Positions 42,400 to 50,484 of a DNA stretch of 64,000 nt are shown one piece after another. Source of the DNA: Nocardia sienata NBRC 100364. GTDB taxonomy: Bacteria; Actinomycetota; Actinomycetes; Mycobacteriales; Mycobacteriaceae. A program made the position numbers and the translations under genes. The notes under the pieces are model-generated. The model worked only from the letters and a program-made list of their open reading frames with translations, ran no database searches and had not been told where the DNA came from. The first letter of the stretch is position 1. Each line of letters opens with the position of its first letter. The DNA is taken from positions 1 through 64,000 of the forward strand of contig NZ_BDBX01000046.1 in the NCBI RefSeq assembly GCF_001613205.1. Reading direction: 5' to 3'.

Positions 42400-43541
42400 G
42401 CGCACCACGGTCCGCAGGCGAGCACACGGCGCCGTGCGCGGACGCGATATCGGTGATCGTGGCGGGCGGCGGTACGGCCGGGCATATCGAACCGGCCCTG
42501 GCCGTCGCCGACGCGTTGCGGCGACTCGATCCCGGGATCCGGGTGACCGCGCTCGGCACCGCGCGCGGACTGGAAACGACCCTGGTGCCCGAACGGGGGT
42601 ACCCGCTCGAACTGATCCCGCCGGTGCCGTTGCCGCGTAAGCCCAGTGCGGATCTGCTACGTCTGCCCGGCCGGGTCCGGGCCTCGGTGCGGCGTACCCG
42701 CGAGATCATCGACGCCGTCGAGGCGGATGTGATCGTCGGGTTCGGCGGTTATGTGGCATTGCCCGCCTATCTCGCCGCGGGCCGCGGGGCCTTGCGGCGC
42801 CGTCGCGCGGTGCCGGTGGTGGTGCACGAGGCGAACGCGAAGGCGGGGATCGCCAACAAGGTCGGCGCGCGGCGCGCGGCCCGGGTACTGGCCGCGGTGC
42901 CGGATTCCGGACTCGACGCCGAGGTTGTGGGCATCCCGGTGCGGGCCGCGATCACCGCACTCGACCGGGCCGGGCTGCGTGCGCAGGCACGGGAGCATTT
43001 CGGGTTGCCCGCGACCGGCCCGGTGCTGCTGGTTTTCGGCGGTTCCCAGGGGGCGCGGTCGCTCAACGAGGCGATCTCGGGCGCCGCCCCGCAACTGGCC
43101 GCGGCCGGTATCTCCGTCCTGCACGCCCACGGTCCCAAGAACACCCTGGACGTCACCTCGACCGACCCCGCCGCGCCGTATGTGGCGGTGCCGTACCTGT
43201 CGCGGATGGATCTCGCCTACGCCGCCGCCGACGCGGTGGTCTGCCGGTCCGGGGCGATGACCGTCGCCGAGGTGTCGGCGGTCGGGCTGCCCGCGATCTA
43301 TGTACCGCTGCCGCACGGAAACGGTGAACAGGAACTCAATGCCCGGCCCGTCGTCGCCGCCGGTGGTGGCAGAATCGTTGCCGACCCCGAACTGTCCCCG
43401 AAATATGTGATCGACGAGGTGATACCGCTGCTCACGGATCCAGCACGCATAGCCGAGATGGGTCGTGCCGCCGCCGGCGCCGGCCATCGCGATGCCGCCG
43501 ACGAGGTCGCCCGGATCGTGCTGCGGGCGGCGGGCCGGTGA
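42396..43541 (+). CDS. murG: Lipid II synthase (UDP-GlcNAc transferase)
   Basis: A 381-residue GT28 enzyme that adds GlcNAc to lipid I on the cytoplasmic membrane face. Landmarks: VIVAGGGTAGHIEPALAVADAL (G-loop 1), GFGGYVALPAYLAA, VVVHEANAKAGIANK, VFGGSQGARSLNEA (G-loop), VPYLSRMDLAYAAADAVVCRSGAMTVAE and VPLPHGNGEQELNARPV. The GTG start overlaps the ftsW stop by 4 bp. Confidence 0.97.
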   Translation: MSAPRSAGEHTAPCADAISVIVAGGGTAGHIEPALAVADALRRLDPGIRVTALGTARGLETTLVPERGYPLELIPPVPLPRKPSADLLRLPGRVRASVRRTREIIDAVEADVIVGFGGYVALPAYLAAGRGALRRRRAVPVVVHEANAKAGIANKVGARRAARVLAAVPDSGLDAEVVGIPVRAAITALDRAGLRAQAREHFGLPATGPVLLVFGGSQGARSLNEAISGAAPQLAAAGISVLHAHGPKNTLDVTSTDPAAPYVAVPYLSRMDLAYAAADAVVCRSGAMTVAEVSAVGLPAIYVPLPHGNGEQELNARPVVAAGGGRIVADPELSPKYVIDEVIPLLTDPARIAEMGRAAAGAGHRDAADEVARIVLRAAGR

Positions 43542-45049
43542 ACGGCGAGCAGATCACCGCACCGGAAACCGGCCCCGGCGCCCTCCCACCGGAGCTCGCC
43601 CGGGTGCACATGGTCGGTATCGGCGGCGCCGGGATGTCGGGTATCGCCCGCATCCTGCTGTCGCGCGGGGGCGAGGTCTCCGGGTCCGACGCCAAGGAGA
43701 GCCGCGGTGTCCTCGCGCTGCGGGCGCGGGGTGCCCAGGTGCGGATCGGTCACGACGCCGGCGCACTGGATCTGCTGCCCGGCGGCCCCACAGTGGTGGT
43801 GACGACCTACGCGGCCATCCCCAAGACCAACCCGGAACTGGTGGAGGCACATCGCCGCGATATTCCGGTGCTGCTGCGGCCGACCGTGCTGGCGGCCCTG
43901 ATGAGCGGGCATCGCACGCTGCTCGTCTCGGGTACGCACGGCAAGACCTCCACCACCTCGATGCTCATCGTCTCCCTGCAGCACTGCGGACTGGACCCGT
44001 CGTTCGCGGTGGGTGGTGAACTCAACGAGGCGGGGACCAACGCCCACCACGGCAGCGGCGATATCTTCGTCGCCGAAGCCGACGAGAGCGATGGGTCCCT
44101 GCTGCAGTACGACCCGGATGTCGCCGTGGTCACCAATATCGAATCCGACCACCTGGATTTCTTCGGCTCCGACGACGCCTACGTGCAGGTGTTCGACGAT
44201 TTCACCGATCGCCTCGCCGACGGCGGGCTACTGGTGGTGTGCCTGGACGACCCCGGTGCCCGGGCGCTCGCCGAGCGCACCGGACAGCGGCTGGCCGACC
44301 GCGGCGTGCGGGTACTCGGATACGGCACCGGGGAATTGCCCGACGCGCCGGTCCCCGTCGGGGTGCGCCTGCACAGCTGGGAACCGCGGGATGTCGGTGG
44401 TATCGCCCAGTTCCAGCTCGCCGACGAACCCGCCCCGCGTACCCTGCGTCTTTCCGTGCCCGGCCGGCATATGGCGCTGAACGCGCTGGCCGCGCTGCTG
44501 ACCGCGCGGGCCGCCGGCGCCGATGTGGACGAGATCATCCAGGGCTTGGAGGGTTTCGGCGGGGTGCATCGTCGCTTCCAGTTCGTGGGCCGGGAGAACC
44601 GGGTGCGGGTCTTCGACGACTACGCCCACCATCCCACCGAGGTCCGGGCGGTGCTCGGGGCCGCCGCCGAACTGGTGGAACAGGAGGCGCGCGACGGCGC
44701 GCTGTCGCGCCGGGGGCGGGTGATCGTGGTCTTCCAGCCGCATCTCTACAGTCGCACCGCGACTTTCGCCGCCGAGTTCGGTGCCGCCCTCGATCTGGCC
44801 GACGAAGTCGTGGTGCTCGACGTCTATGGGGCGCGCGAGGAGCCGTTGCCCGGAGTCAACGGCGCGCTGGTCGCCCAGTCGGTGCACAAACCCGTGCACT
44901 ATCAACCCGATATGTCCAGGGTGGGCCGCCAGGTCGCGGGTCTCGCCCAGCCCGGTGATGTCGTGATCACCATGGGCGCCGGCGATGTCACCATGCTCGG
45001 CAGCCAGATCCTGGACGGACTACGCGCGCGTCCGCAGTACGGGCGGTGA
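43538..45049 (+). CDS. murC: UDP-MurNAc:L-alanine ligase
   Basis: A 503-residue Mur ligase that adds L-Ala to UDP-MurNAc. Landmarks: VHMVGIGGAGMSGIARILLSRG, ATP loop SGTHGKTSTTSML with Lys136, EADESDGSLLQYDPDVAVVTNIESDHLDFFGS, GVHRRFQFVG, DDYAHHPTEV and FQPHLYSRT. The GTG start overlaps murG by 4 bp; ftsQ begins 6 bp after the stop. Confidence 0.97.
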   Translation: MNGEQITAPETGPGALPPELARVHMVGIGGAGMSGIARILLSRGGEVSGSDAKESRGVLALRARGAQVRIGHDAGALDLLPGGPTVVVTTYAAIPKTNPELVEAHRRDIPVLLRPTVLAALMSGHRTLLVSGTHGKTSTTSMLIVSLQHCGLDPSFAVGGELNEAGTNAHHGSGDIFVAEADESDGSLLQYDPDVAVVTNIESDHLDFFGSDDAYVQVFDDFTDRLADGGLLVVCLDDPGARALAERTGQRLADRGVRVLGYGTGELPDAPVPVGVRLHSWEPRDVGGIAQFQLADEPAPRTLRLSVPGRHMALNALAALLTARAAGADVDEIIQGLEGFGGVHRRFQFVGRENRVRVFDDYAHHPTEVRAVLGAAAELVEQEARDGALSRRGRVIVVFQPHLYSRTATFAAEFGAALDLADEVVVLDVYGAREEPLPGVNGALVAQSVHKPVHYQPDMSRVGRQVAGLAQPGDVVITMGAGDVTMLGSQILDGLRARPQYGR

Positions 45050-45055
45050 GGCGGA

Positions 45056-45748
45056 GTGCGGGCCGGGACGCGACGATTCGGGGTGGTCGGATTGCGGCGT
45101 TTGCGGCTGTGGGCGCTGCCCGCGCTCGCTCTGGTGATCACGCTGGCCGCGCTCGCCTGGTTCTCGCCGCTGCTGTCGGTTCGCGAGGTACGGATCGACG
45201 GGGCGGGCGAGATTCCGGAGGAACAGATACGGGAATTGCTCCAGGTTCCCGAGACCGGTTCGATCCTGCGAATCGATACCGCGGCGATGGCCGCGCGGGT
45301 GGCGAGCATCCCGAAGGTCCGCAGCGCCCGGGTGCAGCGGGTGCTGCCGTCGACGGTGCAGGTGCGGATCGAGCCGCGAACCCCGGTGCTGTACTACGAC
45401 TCTCCCGAGGGCGCGCATCTGCTGGACGCCGACGGTCTCGAGTACGCGATCGAGCCCGCGCCGATCGGAGTGCCGCAGTTGGTCACCGCCCGGCCCGGCA
45501 GTGCCGACGAACTCACCCGGGCCGCGGTCGCCGTGGCCCGGGTACTGCCGCCGGCGCTGGAGGTGCAGGTGGAAACCATACGTGCCGTGGGCGCGTCGGA
45601 GATTTCCCTGACATTGCGCGACGGTCGCACGGTACTGTGGGGCAGCAGCGAGGACGGCGAACGCAAATCGGCGGTAGTGGTGCCGCTGCTCACCCAGCCG
45701 GGAACCGTGTTCGACGTCTCGAGTCCCAGTCTGGTCACGGTAAAATGA
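45056..45748 (+). CDS. ftsQ: Divisome protein FtsQ
   Basis: A 230-residue bitopic membrane protein. A short basic head, one membrane helix (LWALPALALVITLAALAWF, about 18-36) and an extracytoplasmic POTRA domain (LLSVREVRIDGAGEIPEEQIRELLQV) are followed by the beta domain (VQVRIEPRTPVLYYDSPEGAHLLDADG). It scaffolds FtsL/FtsW/FtsI at the septum. The short N-terminus (about 17 residues) is shorter than in mycobacteria, where it exceeds 90 residues. The next gene, ftsZ, follows after a 385-bp regulatory gap. Confidence 0.92.
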   Translation: MRAGTRRFGVVGLRRLRLWALPALALVITLAALAWFSPLLSVREVRIDGAGEIPEEQIRELLQVPETGSILRIDTAAMAARVASIPKVRSARVQRVLPSTVQVRIEPRTPVLYYDSPEGAHLLDADGLEYAIEPAPIGVPQLVTARPGSADELTRAAVAVARVLPPALEVQVETIRAVGASEISLTLRDGRTVLWGSSEDGERKSAVVVPLLTQPGTVFDVSSPSLVTVK

Positions 45749-46133
45749 TTTCCAGCAATCTTGTTCGGTTCGACCCTGTTCGGTTCGCAGCTCCGCCTCG
45801 GCCCCGGACGATCACCCGGAGACCGCATGCGGCGGGAGCCGGGGGCGTCCCACGATGTGGGCACGGGCCGCTGGGCAACCGTTCACGATACGTCGCGTAC
45901 CGCCCTGGTAGAAGCGAGTTCGCCGAAGAAACTGGTTACCATCTCGGCGCGCCTGCGAGCGGATCGCGACGGCGGCGAATAGCGTTCCGCACCAGTCGGA
46001 TACTTGACATAACTCCAACCCTATGGTTGAGGTTCAGGGTTTGCCCGGATCGTGGGCCGCGGATCGTGATCGCGCGCAACGATATCGGGCATCCGAAAAC
46101 GACAGACTTTGGATCGAAGGAAGGCGAGAGCTC
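45749..46133. other. 385-bp ftsQ-ftsZ regulatory interval
   Basis: The longest gap in the dcw cluster. It carries the dyad and TTGACA at 46004-46028 and the ftsZ ribosome site. A weak open frame from the GTG at 46066 ends by overlapping the ftsZ start (ATGA), but has no clear start signal. Other short frames (45761-45982) have no recognisable content. The interval probably carries ftsZ promoters, as in mycobacteria. Confidence 0.55.
46004..46028 (+). promoter_or_regulatory. ftsZ upstream TTGACA and CAACC/GGTTG dyad
   Basis: TTGACA (46004-46009) is followed within a few bases by the dyad CAACC-CTAT-GGTTG (46016-46029 region), centred about 110 bp before the ftsZ ATG. No TAnnnT sits at the usual distance from this TTGACA, so the hexamer may belong to an operator rather than a -35. 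I recall similar text upstream of mycobacterial ftsZ. Confidence 0.35.
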
Positions 46134-47426
46134 ATGACGCCCCCGCACAACTACCTTGCCGTGATCAAGGTCGTCGGTATCGGCGGCGGCGGCGTGAACG
46201 CCGTCAACCGAATGATCGAGCAGGGTCTCAAGGGTGTCGAGTTCATCGCGGTGAACACCGACGCCCAGGCGCTGCTGATGAGCGATGCCGACGTGAAGCT
46301 CGATGTCGGGCGGGAGCTCACCCGGGGCCTCGGCGCCGGTGCCGACCCCGAGGTGGGCCGCAAGGCCGCCGAGGATCACAAGGACGAGATCGAAGAGGTG
46401 CTCAAGGGCGCCGATATGGTCTTCGTGACCGCCGGTGAGGGCGGCGGTACGGGTACCGGCGGCGCGCCCGTCGTGGCGAGTATCGCGCGCAAACTGGGTG
46501 CGCTGACCATCGGTGTGGTCACCCGGCCGTTCTCCTTCGAGGGCAAGCGCCGCGGTAACCAGGCCGAAGTCGGTATCAATCTGCTGCGCGAATCCTGCGA
46601 CACCCTGATCGTCATTCCCAACGACCGGCTGCTGCAACTCGGCGACGCCGCGGTGAGCCTGATGGACGCCTTCCGCTCGGCCGACGAGGTTCTCCTCAAC
46701 GGTGTGCAGGGCATCACCGACCTGATCACCACCCCGGGTCTGATCAACGTCGACTTCGCCGATGTGAAGAGCGTGATGTCCGGCGCCGGTAGCGCGCTGA
46801 TGGGTATCGGTTCGTCCAGGGGGGAGGGCAGGTCGGTCAAAGCGGCCGAGGCAGCGATCAATTCACCGCTGCTGGAAGCCTCCATGGACGGGGCGCACGG
46901 GGTACTGCTCTCGATCGCCGGCGGTTCGGATCTGGGCCTGTTCGAGATCAACGAGGCCGCGTCGCTGGTGCAGGAGGCGGCGCATATCGAGGCCAACATC
47001 ATCTTCGGTACGGTGATCGACGATTCACTCGGCGACGAGGTGCGCGTCACCGTGATCGCCGCGGGATTCGACGGCGGTGGTCCCGCCCGGCGGACGTTCG
47101 ATCCGGCGACCACCCGGGGATCGCTGGGATCCGGACGTACCGCGGAGATCTCGGCGCAATCGCGGACCGCCGAACTCGGTCAGTCCCGGACCGCCGAACT
47201 CGGCGCGGCTCGTGGCCATTCCGAGGAGCCGGCCTCGACCCGCTCGTCGGACCCCGGGTCGGCGATCGCGCGCGGCCCGGCCCCGAGCTACCGCGATACC
47301 GAACGCACCCGTCCGCCGGTGGATCCGACGCTGACCCACAACAGCCGGTCTCATATCCAGCCGCCGCCGGAGCTACCCGACGATGATGACGACGATGTGG
47401 ACGTCCCGGATTTCATGCGCCGCTGA
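46134..47426 (+). CDS. ftsZ: Cell-division tubulin FtsZ
   Basis: A 430-residue GTPase that polymerises into the Z-ring. The tubulin signature GGGTGTG is at residues 103-109; other landmarks are VKVVGIGGGGVNAVNRM, the T7-loop NVDFADVKSVMSGAGSALMGIG and NIIFGTVIDDSLGDEVRVTVIAAGF. The C-terminal linker carries a triplicated (S/G)RTAE(I/L) repeat (about residues 337-358). The conserved tail DVDVPDFMRR binds SepF and FtsW. I chose the ATG at 46134 with GAAGGAAGG upstream; the frame is open to 46023 but the extension is not family-like. Confidence 0.98.
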   Translation: MTPPHNYLAVIKVVGIGGGGVNAVNRMIEQGLKGVEFIAVNTDAQALLMSDADVKLDVGRELTRGLGAGADPEVGRKAAEDHKDEIEEVLKGADMVFVTAGEGGGTGTGGAPVVASIARKLGALTIGVVTRPFSFEGKRRGNQAEVGINLLRESCDTLIVIPNDRLLQLGDAAVSLMDAFRSADEVLLNGVQGITDLITTPGLINVDFADVKSVMSGAGSALMGIGSSRGEGRSVKAAEAAINSPLLEASMDGAHGVLLSIAGGSDLGLFEINEAASLVQEAAHIEANIIFGTVIDDSLGDEVRVTVIAAGFDGGGPARRTFDPATTRGSLGSGRTAEISAQSRTAELGQSRTAELGAARGHSEEPASTRSSDPGSAIARGPAPSYRDTERTRPPVDPTLTHNSRSHIQPPPELPDDDDDDVDVPDFMRR

Positions 47427-47454
47427 AGCCGGCCCCGTGTCACCGGTGGTGAGC

Positions 47455-47479
47455 CGCCCGCGCCGAGTGCGCGGGCGGT
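47455..47479 (+). terminator. Hairpin terminator after ftsZ
   Basis: A perfect 10-bp GC stem (47455-47464 with 47470-47479) with a 5-nt loop, 29 bp after the ftsZ stop. The following pgeF has its own -10-like TAGGCT. Confidence 0.7.
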
Positions 47480-47551
47480 CCGCTGTCGCGGGCGCGCGAG
47501 CCGCCCGCGGACGAGGCGGGGACGCTCCGGACTGCCACTAGGCTCGGTGGC

Positions 47552-48283
47552 ATGACAGCGGCACCGGTACTCACCGTTCGACGGGTCGTCACCACGCGCG
47601 CCGGAGGTTTCTCCGCGCCACCCTACGATTCGTTCAACCTCGGCGATCATGTCGGCGACGATCCGGAGGCGGTACGGCGCAACCGCGCCCGGCTCGCCGA
47701 GACGCTCGGGCTGCCCGCCGACCACGTGATCTGGATGGAACAGATCCACGGCCGCACGGTCGCGACGGTGGACGGGCCGCGTACCGAGCCGTTTCCCGGC
47801 ACCGACGCCCTGGTCACCATCCGGCCGGGGCTGGCGCTGGTGGTGCTGTCGGCCGATTGTGTACCCCTGCTGCTGTCCGATGACGAGGCGGGGGTCGTGG
47901 CCGCCGTGCACGCCGGGCGGGTGGGCGCGCGTATCGGGATCGTGCCGCGGGTGCTGGAGGCGATGGTCGCCGCCGGCGCCCGGCTCGATCGGATCGGTGC
48001 GCTGCTCGGCCCCGCCGCCAGTGGGCGGCAGTACGAGGTGCCCGCCGCGATGCGGGCCGATATCGAAGCGCATCTGCCCGGCAGCGCCACCACCACGGTG
48101 CGCGGTACCCCCGGCCTGGATCTGCGCGCGGGTATCCGGCGGCAGCTCACCACCGCCGGGGTCGCGGCGGTTGCCGAGGATCCGCGCTGCACCATCGAGG
48201 ACACCACACTGTTCAGTCACCGCCGCGGCGCGCCGACCGGACGATTGGGCAGTGTCATCTGGATGGAATCGGGTACAGCGTGA
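47552..48283 (+). CDS. pgeF: Peptidoglycan editing factor / purine nucleoside phosphorylase family (PgeF, YfiH)
   Basis: A 243-residue Cu/Zn-type cysteine-histidine oxidoreductase fold protein (Rv2149c-like). In other bacteria it prevents misincorporation of L-Ser at position 1 of muropeptides and has purine-nucleoside activities. Metal-site residues are in WMEQIHGRTV (His), VLSADCVPLLL (Cys) and AAVHAGRVGARIG (His). The ATG lies 7 nt after TAGGCT (47539-47544) with no Shine-Dalgarno, consistent with a leaderless mRNA separate from ftsZ. A 154-bp gap to yggS contains a small coupled ORF. Confidence 0.9.
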   Translation: MTAAPVLTVRRVVTTRAGGFSAPPYDSFNLGDHVGDDPEAVRRNRARLAETLGLPADHVIWMEQIHGRTVATVDGPRTEPFPGTDALVTIRPGLALVVLSADCVPLLLSDDEAGVVAAVHAGRVGARIGIVPRVLEAMVAAGARLDRIGALLGPAASGRQYEVPAAMRADIEAHLPGSATTTVRGTPGLDLRAGIRRQLTTAGVAAVAEDPRCTIEDTTLFSHRRGAPTGRLGSVIWMESGTA

Positions 48284-48405
48284 GGGGCCGAGTGGTCCGC
48301 GGCGCCGCATCCGGCCGTCGCGACGACGCGGTCGGCGCGAAATGTCCACTCGCGCATAATGTTCGAGGTACGGCCGAGGATCGGTCACTGGGAGATGGGA
48401 GACCG

Positions 48406-48441
48406 ATGACGGCGCAGAGACCGATCGGCACGCGGAGATGA
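48406..48441 (+). CDS. 11-codon leader ORF coupled to yggS
   Basis: A tiny frame encoding MTAQRPIGTRR. The ATG is preceded by a purine-rich GGGAGATGGGAGA ribosome site. Its stop overlaps the yggS ATG (ATGA at 48438-48441). yggS itself has no properly spaced ribosome site, so translation probably reaches it by termination-reinitiation from this leader. The evidence is positional only; no known family. Confidence 0.4.
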   Translation: MTAQRPIGTRR

Positions 48442-49268
48442 GCGGCGTTCGCGCCGGGGGCCGCGGCGAGCCCGGAGTCACCCAGACGGTGGCAGACTCC
48501 GCTGCGCGGCCGGGGCGTTCTGTCCCGGACAGTCGCCGCGCCGCGGCCGGAAACGACTCCCGTGCCGCGGAACTGGCCGATAACCTCGCGCGTCTGCTCG
48601 CCCGTATCGATGCAGCGTGCGCGGCTGCGGGCCGGGATCCGGGAGAGGTCCGGTTGCTGCCGGTGACGAAATATTTTCCGGCCTCCGATATCGCCGCGCT
48701 GTATCGTCTGGGCCGCCGCGACTTCGGAGAGAACCGGCCGCAGGAGGCCGGTGCCAAGGCGGCGGAGCTGGACGATCCCGGAATGCGCTGGCATCTGATC
48801 GGCCGGCTGCAGCGGAACAAGGCGCGCCAGGTGGTGCGCTGGGCGCATGCGGTGCATTCGGTGGACAGCGAACGCCTGGCGACCGCGCTCGCCACGGCCA
48901 CCGCGGCCGCCCTGGATGCCGGTGAGCGGAACGCTCCGCTGGAGGTGCTGATCCAGGTGAGCCTGGACGCCGATCCGGCACGAGGTGGGGTGGATCCGGC
49001 AGCGCTGCCGGCGCTGGCGGATCGGATCGCCGAATCCGCGAACCTGCGTTTATCAGGGATTATGGCCATTCCGCCGCGGGCCGCCGACCCGGATGCGGAG
49101 TTCTCCCGGCTGGCCGAACTCCATGCCCGGCTGCGCAGCGGACATCCCGGGGCGACGGAGTTGTCCGCCGGAATGTCCGATGATCTTGAAAGAGCTATTG
49201 CCCATGGATCCACGTGTGTGCGTGTCGGTACCGCTCTCATGGGCCGCAGGCCGATAACCTCGGCGTAG
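48438..49268 (+). CDS. yggS: YggS/PLPBP-family pyridoxal phosphate-binding protein
   Basis: A 276-residue COG0325 protein (Rv2148c-like) that binds PLP and helps vitamin B6 and amino/keto-acid homeostasis without known catalysis. The PLP lysine is in RLLPVTKYFPASDIAAL. Other landmarks: DFGENRPQEAGAKAAEL, WHLIGRLQRNKARQVV, LSGIMAIPP and LSAGMSDDLERAIAHGSTCVRVGTALMG. The N-terminus carries about 40 extra Gly/Ala/Arg-rich residues compared with the family. The start overlaps a short leader ORF. It sits in the ftsZ-wag31 stretch, as in most actinobacteria. Confidence 0.93.
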   Translation: MSGVRAGGRGEPGVTQTVADSAARPGRSVPDSRRAAAGNDSRAAELADNLARLLARIDAACAAAGRDPGEVRLLPVTKYFPASDIAALYRLGRRDFGENRPQEAGAKAAELDDPGMRWHLIGRLQRNKARQVVRWAHAVHSVDSERLATALATATAAALDAGERNAPLEVLIQVSLDADPARGGVDPAALPALADRIAESANLRLSGIMAIPPRAADPDAEFSRLAELHARLRSGHPGATELSAGMSDDLERAIAHGSTCVRVGTALMGRRPITSA

Positions 49269-49375
49269 CAAACAAACCTCATCAGTCACATTCGACACAT
49301 ATGCTGGGACACGACGAGGGCTGAGCAAGACTTCAACACCCGGCCGCCACCGGGGCCGAAGGAAGGTCGACCAGA

Positions 49376-49621
49376 ATGAGCGAGCGCAGCGAGCGAGTAC
49401 TCGACGCAGCCACAATCGTGGTCATGCCGGAGCCGAGCGTCGGCGAGGCGCGGTCATCGAGTGAGCGCAGCGAGCGAGTTATGGGCGCAGCCACGAGCGT
49501 GCTCGTGACGGAGCCGAGCGCCGGCGAGGCGGTGTCGCCGAGTGAGCGCAGCGAGCGAGTTTCGGGTGCAGCCACGAGCGTGCTCGTGACGGAGCCGAGC
49601 GCCGGCGAGGCGGTGTCATGA
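49376..49621 (+). CDS. Repeat-encoded 81-residue leader peptide coupled to sepF
   Basis: A frame made almost entirely of three tandem 27-residue units: SERSERV, then xxAATSVLVTEPSAGEAVS and related text. The ATG has AAGGAAGG about 10 nt upstream, and the stop overlaps the sepF ATG (ATGA at 49618-49621). The two downstream units differ at only a few bases, which points to recent duplication. No structure or family is recognisable; the frame may serve mainly to deliver ribosomes to sepF. Proteins starting with SERSER are often artefacts of this repeat type, so a functional product is uncertain. Confidence 0.45.
   Translation: MSERSERVLDAATIVVMPEPSVGEARSSSERSERVMGAATSVLVTEPSAGEAVSPSERSERVSGAATSVLVTEPSAGEAVS
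49379..49621 (+). repeat. 81-bp tandem repeat, three copies, before sepF
   Basis: Units at 49379-49459, 49460-49540 and 49541-49621. The core of each unit is GAGCGCAGCGAGCGAG. Units 2 and 3 also contain the palindrome CACGAGCGTGCTCGTG and are near-identical; unit 1 has diverged in its middle. The period is a multiple of three, so copy-number change keeps the frame open into the sepF start. Confidence 0.9.
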
Positions 49622-50394
49622 GCACGCTGCACAAGTTCAAGGCGTACTTCGGCATGGTTCCGCTCGAGGATTACGAGGACGACTACGTCGACGATCGCAC
49701 CCCGCGCGGGGTCGAGGAGCGTGGCGGGCGCCGGCCGCGTGACTATTCCGACCGCGCCTCCCGTGACTACGACGATCGTCCCGACTACGACCGGTACCCC
49801 GAGGACCGTTACGACGTTCCCGACTACCGCGACGTGCCCTACAAGTCGTCCTACCAGCCCAGCTACCCCGCGCCGCGCCGGGACGACTACCCGGGCGAGG
49901 TCTACGACGACGATTACGAGGGACCACGCCGCCCCACCCGGATCGACGCCGCCGCCTCCGGCCGGTATCGTCCGGGCGGCGGTGCCTCCCTGCGCGGCGC
50001 GACCAGGGGAGCGCTGGCAGTCGATCCCGATGCCGAGGAGCGGCGGCTGGCCGAGCGGGTCCGCCCCGAACCGGTTGCCGCCCGCCGTCCCGCGATCTTC
50101 GAGGACGGAGGTCCCTTGTCCAAGATCACCACGCTGCGTCCGCGTGATTACAGCGAAGCCGCGATCATCGGGGAGCGGTTCCGCGAGGGCAACCCGGTGA
50201 TCATGGATCTGGTCGACCTCAGCAACGCCGATGCCAAACGCCTCGTCGACTTCGCCGCCGGCCTGGCCTTCGCCCTGCGCGGCTCGTTCGACAAGGTGGC
50301 CACCAAGGTGTTCCTGCTCTCCCCGGCCGATGTGGACGTATCGGCCGAGGAACGTCGCCGGATCGCGGAAACCGGCTTCTACAACCAGAAATAG
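49618..50394 (+). CDS. sepF: Z-ring anchor protein SepF
   Basis: A 258-residue SepF that tethers FtsZ to the membrane. An N-terminal amphipathic membrane-binding helix (STLHKFKAYFGMV) leads into a long Asp/Tyr/Arg/Pro-rich linker (about 15-160). The C-terminal SepF domain follows: ITTLRPRDYSEAAIIGERFREGNPVIMDLVDLSNADAKRLVDFAAGLAFALRG and VFLLSPADVDVS. Actinobacterial SepF is the main membrane anchor since FtsA is absent. The start overlaps the repeat-encoded leader ORF. An attenuator-like hairpin separates it from yggT. Confidence 0.96.
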   Translation: MSTLHKFKAYFGMVPLEDYEDDYVDDRTPRGVEERGGRRPRDYSDRASRDYDDRPDYDRYPEDRYDVPDYRDVPYKSSYQPSYPAPRRDDYPGEVYDDDYEGPRRPTRIDAAASGRYRPGGGASLRGATRGALAVDPDAEERRLAERVRPEPVAARRPAIFEDGGPLSKITTLRPRDYSEAAIIGERFREGNPVIMDLVDLSNADAKRLVDFAAGLAFALRGSFDKVATKVFLLSPADVDVSAEERRRIAETGFYNQK

Positions 50395-50435
50395 CGACCG
50401 GCTCGCCCGGCCGGGCGTCGCGTGGTACGAACAAG

Positions 50436-50468
50436 ATCGGCGCGGGCATTTTGCACCGCGCCGATTTT
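50436..50468 (+). terminator. Hairpin with T-run between sepF and yggT
   Basis: A 10-bp stem (50436-50445 with 50456-50465) with an inner GCA/TGC extension, followed by TTT. This is the most canonical intrinsic terminator in the window. It sits only 17 nt before the yggT start, so it may limit read-through into yggT-wag31 or act as an attenuator. Confidence 0.65.
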
Positions 50469-50484
50469 GCGGCAGAGTGAGGTC

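Noticed and set aside
45761..45982. A 73-codon frame between ftsQ and ftsZ
   Set aside because: It has no ribosome site and no coupling, and its translation shows no recognisable content.
47351..49282. A 643-codon minus-strand frame opposite ftsZ end, pgeF and yggS
   Set aside because: It spans three well-supported plus-strand genes; its Arg/Ser-rich translation is typical of an antisense shadow.
49379..49621. CRISPR-like array before sepF
   Set aside because: The units are contiguous 81-bp tandem copies without unique spacers and form one reading frame.
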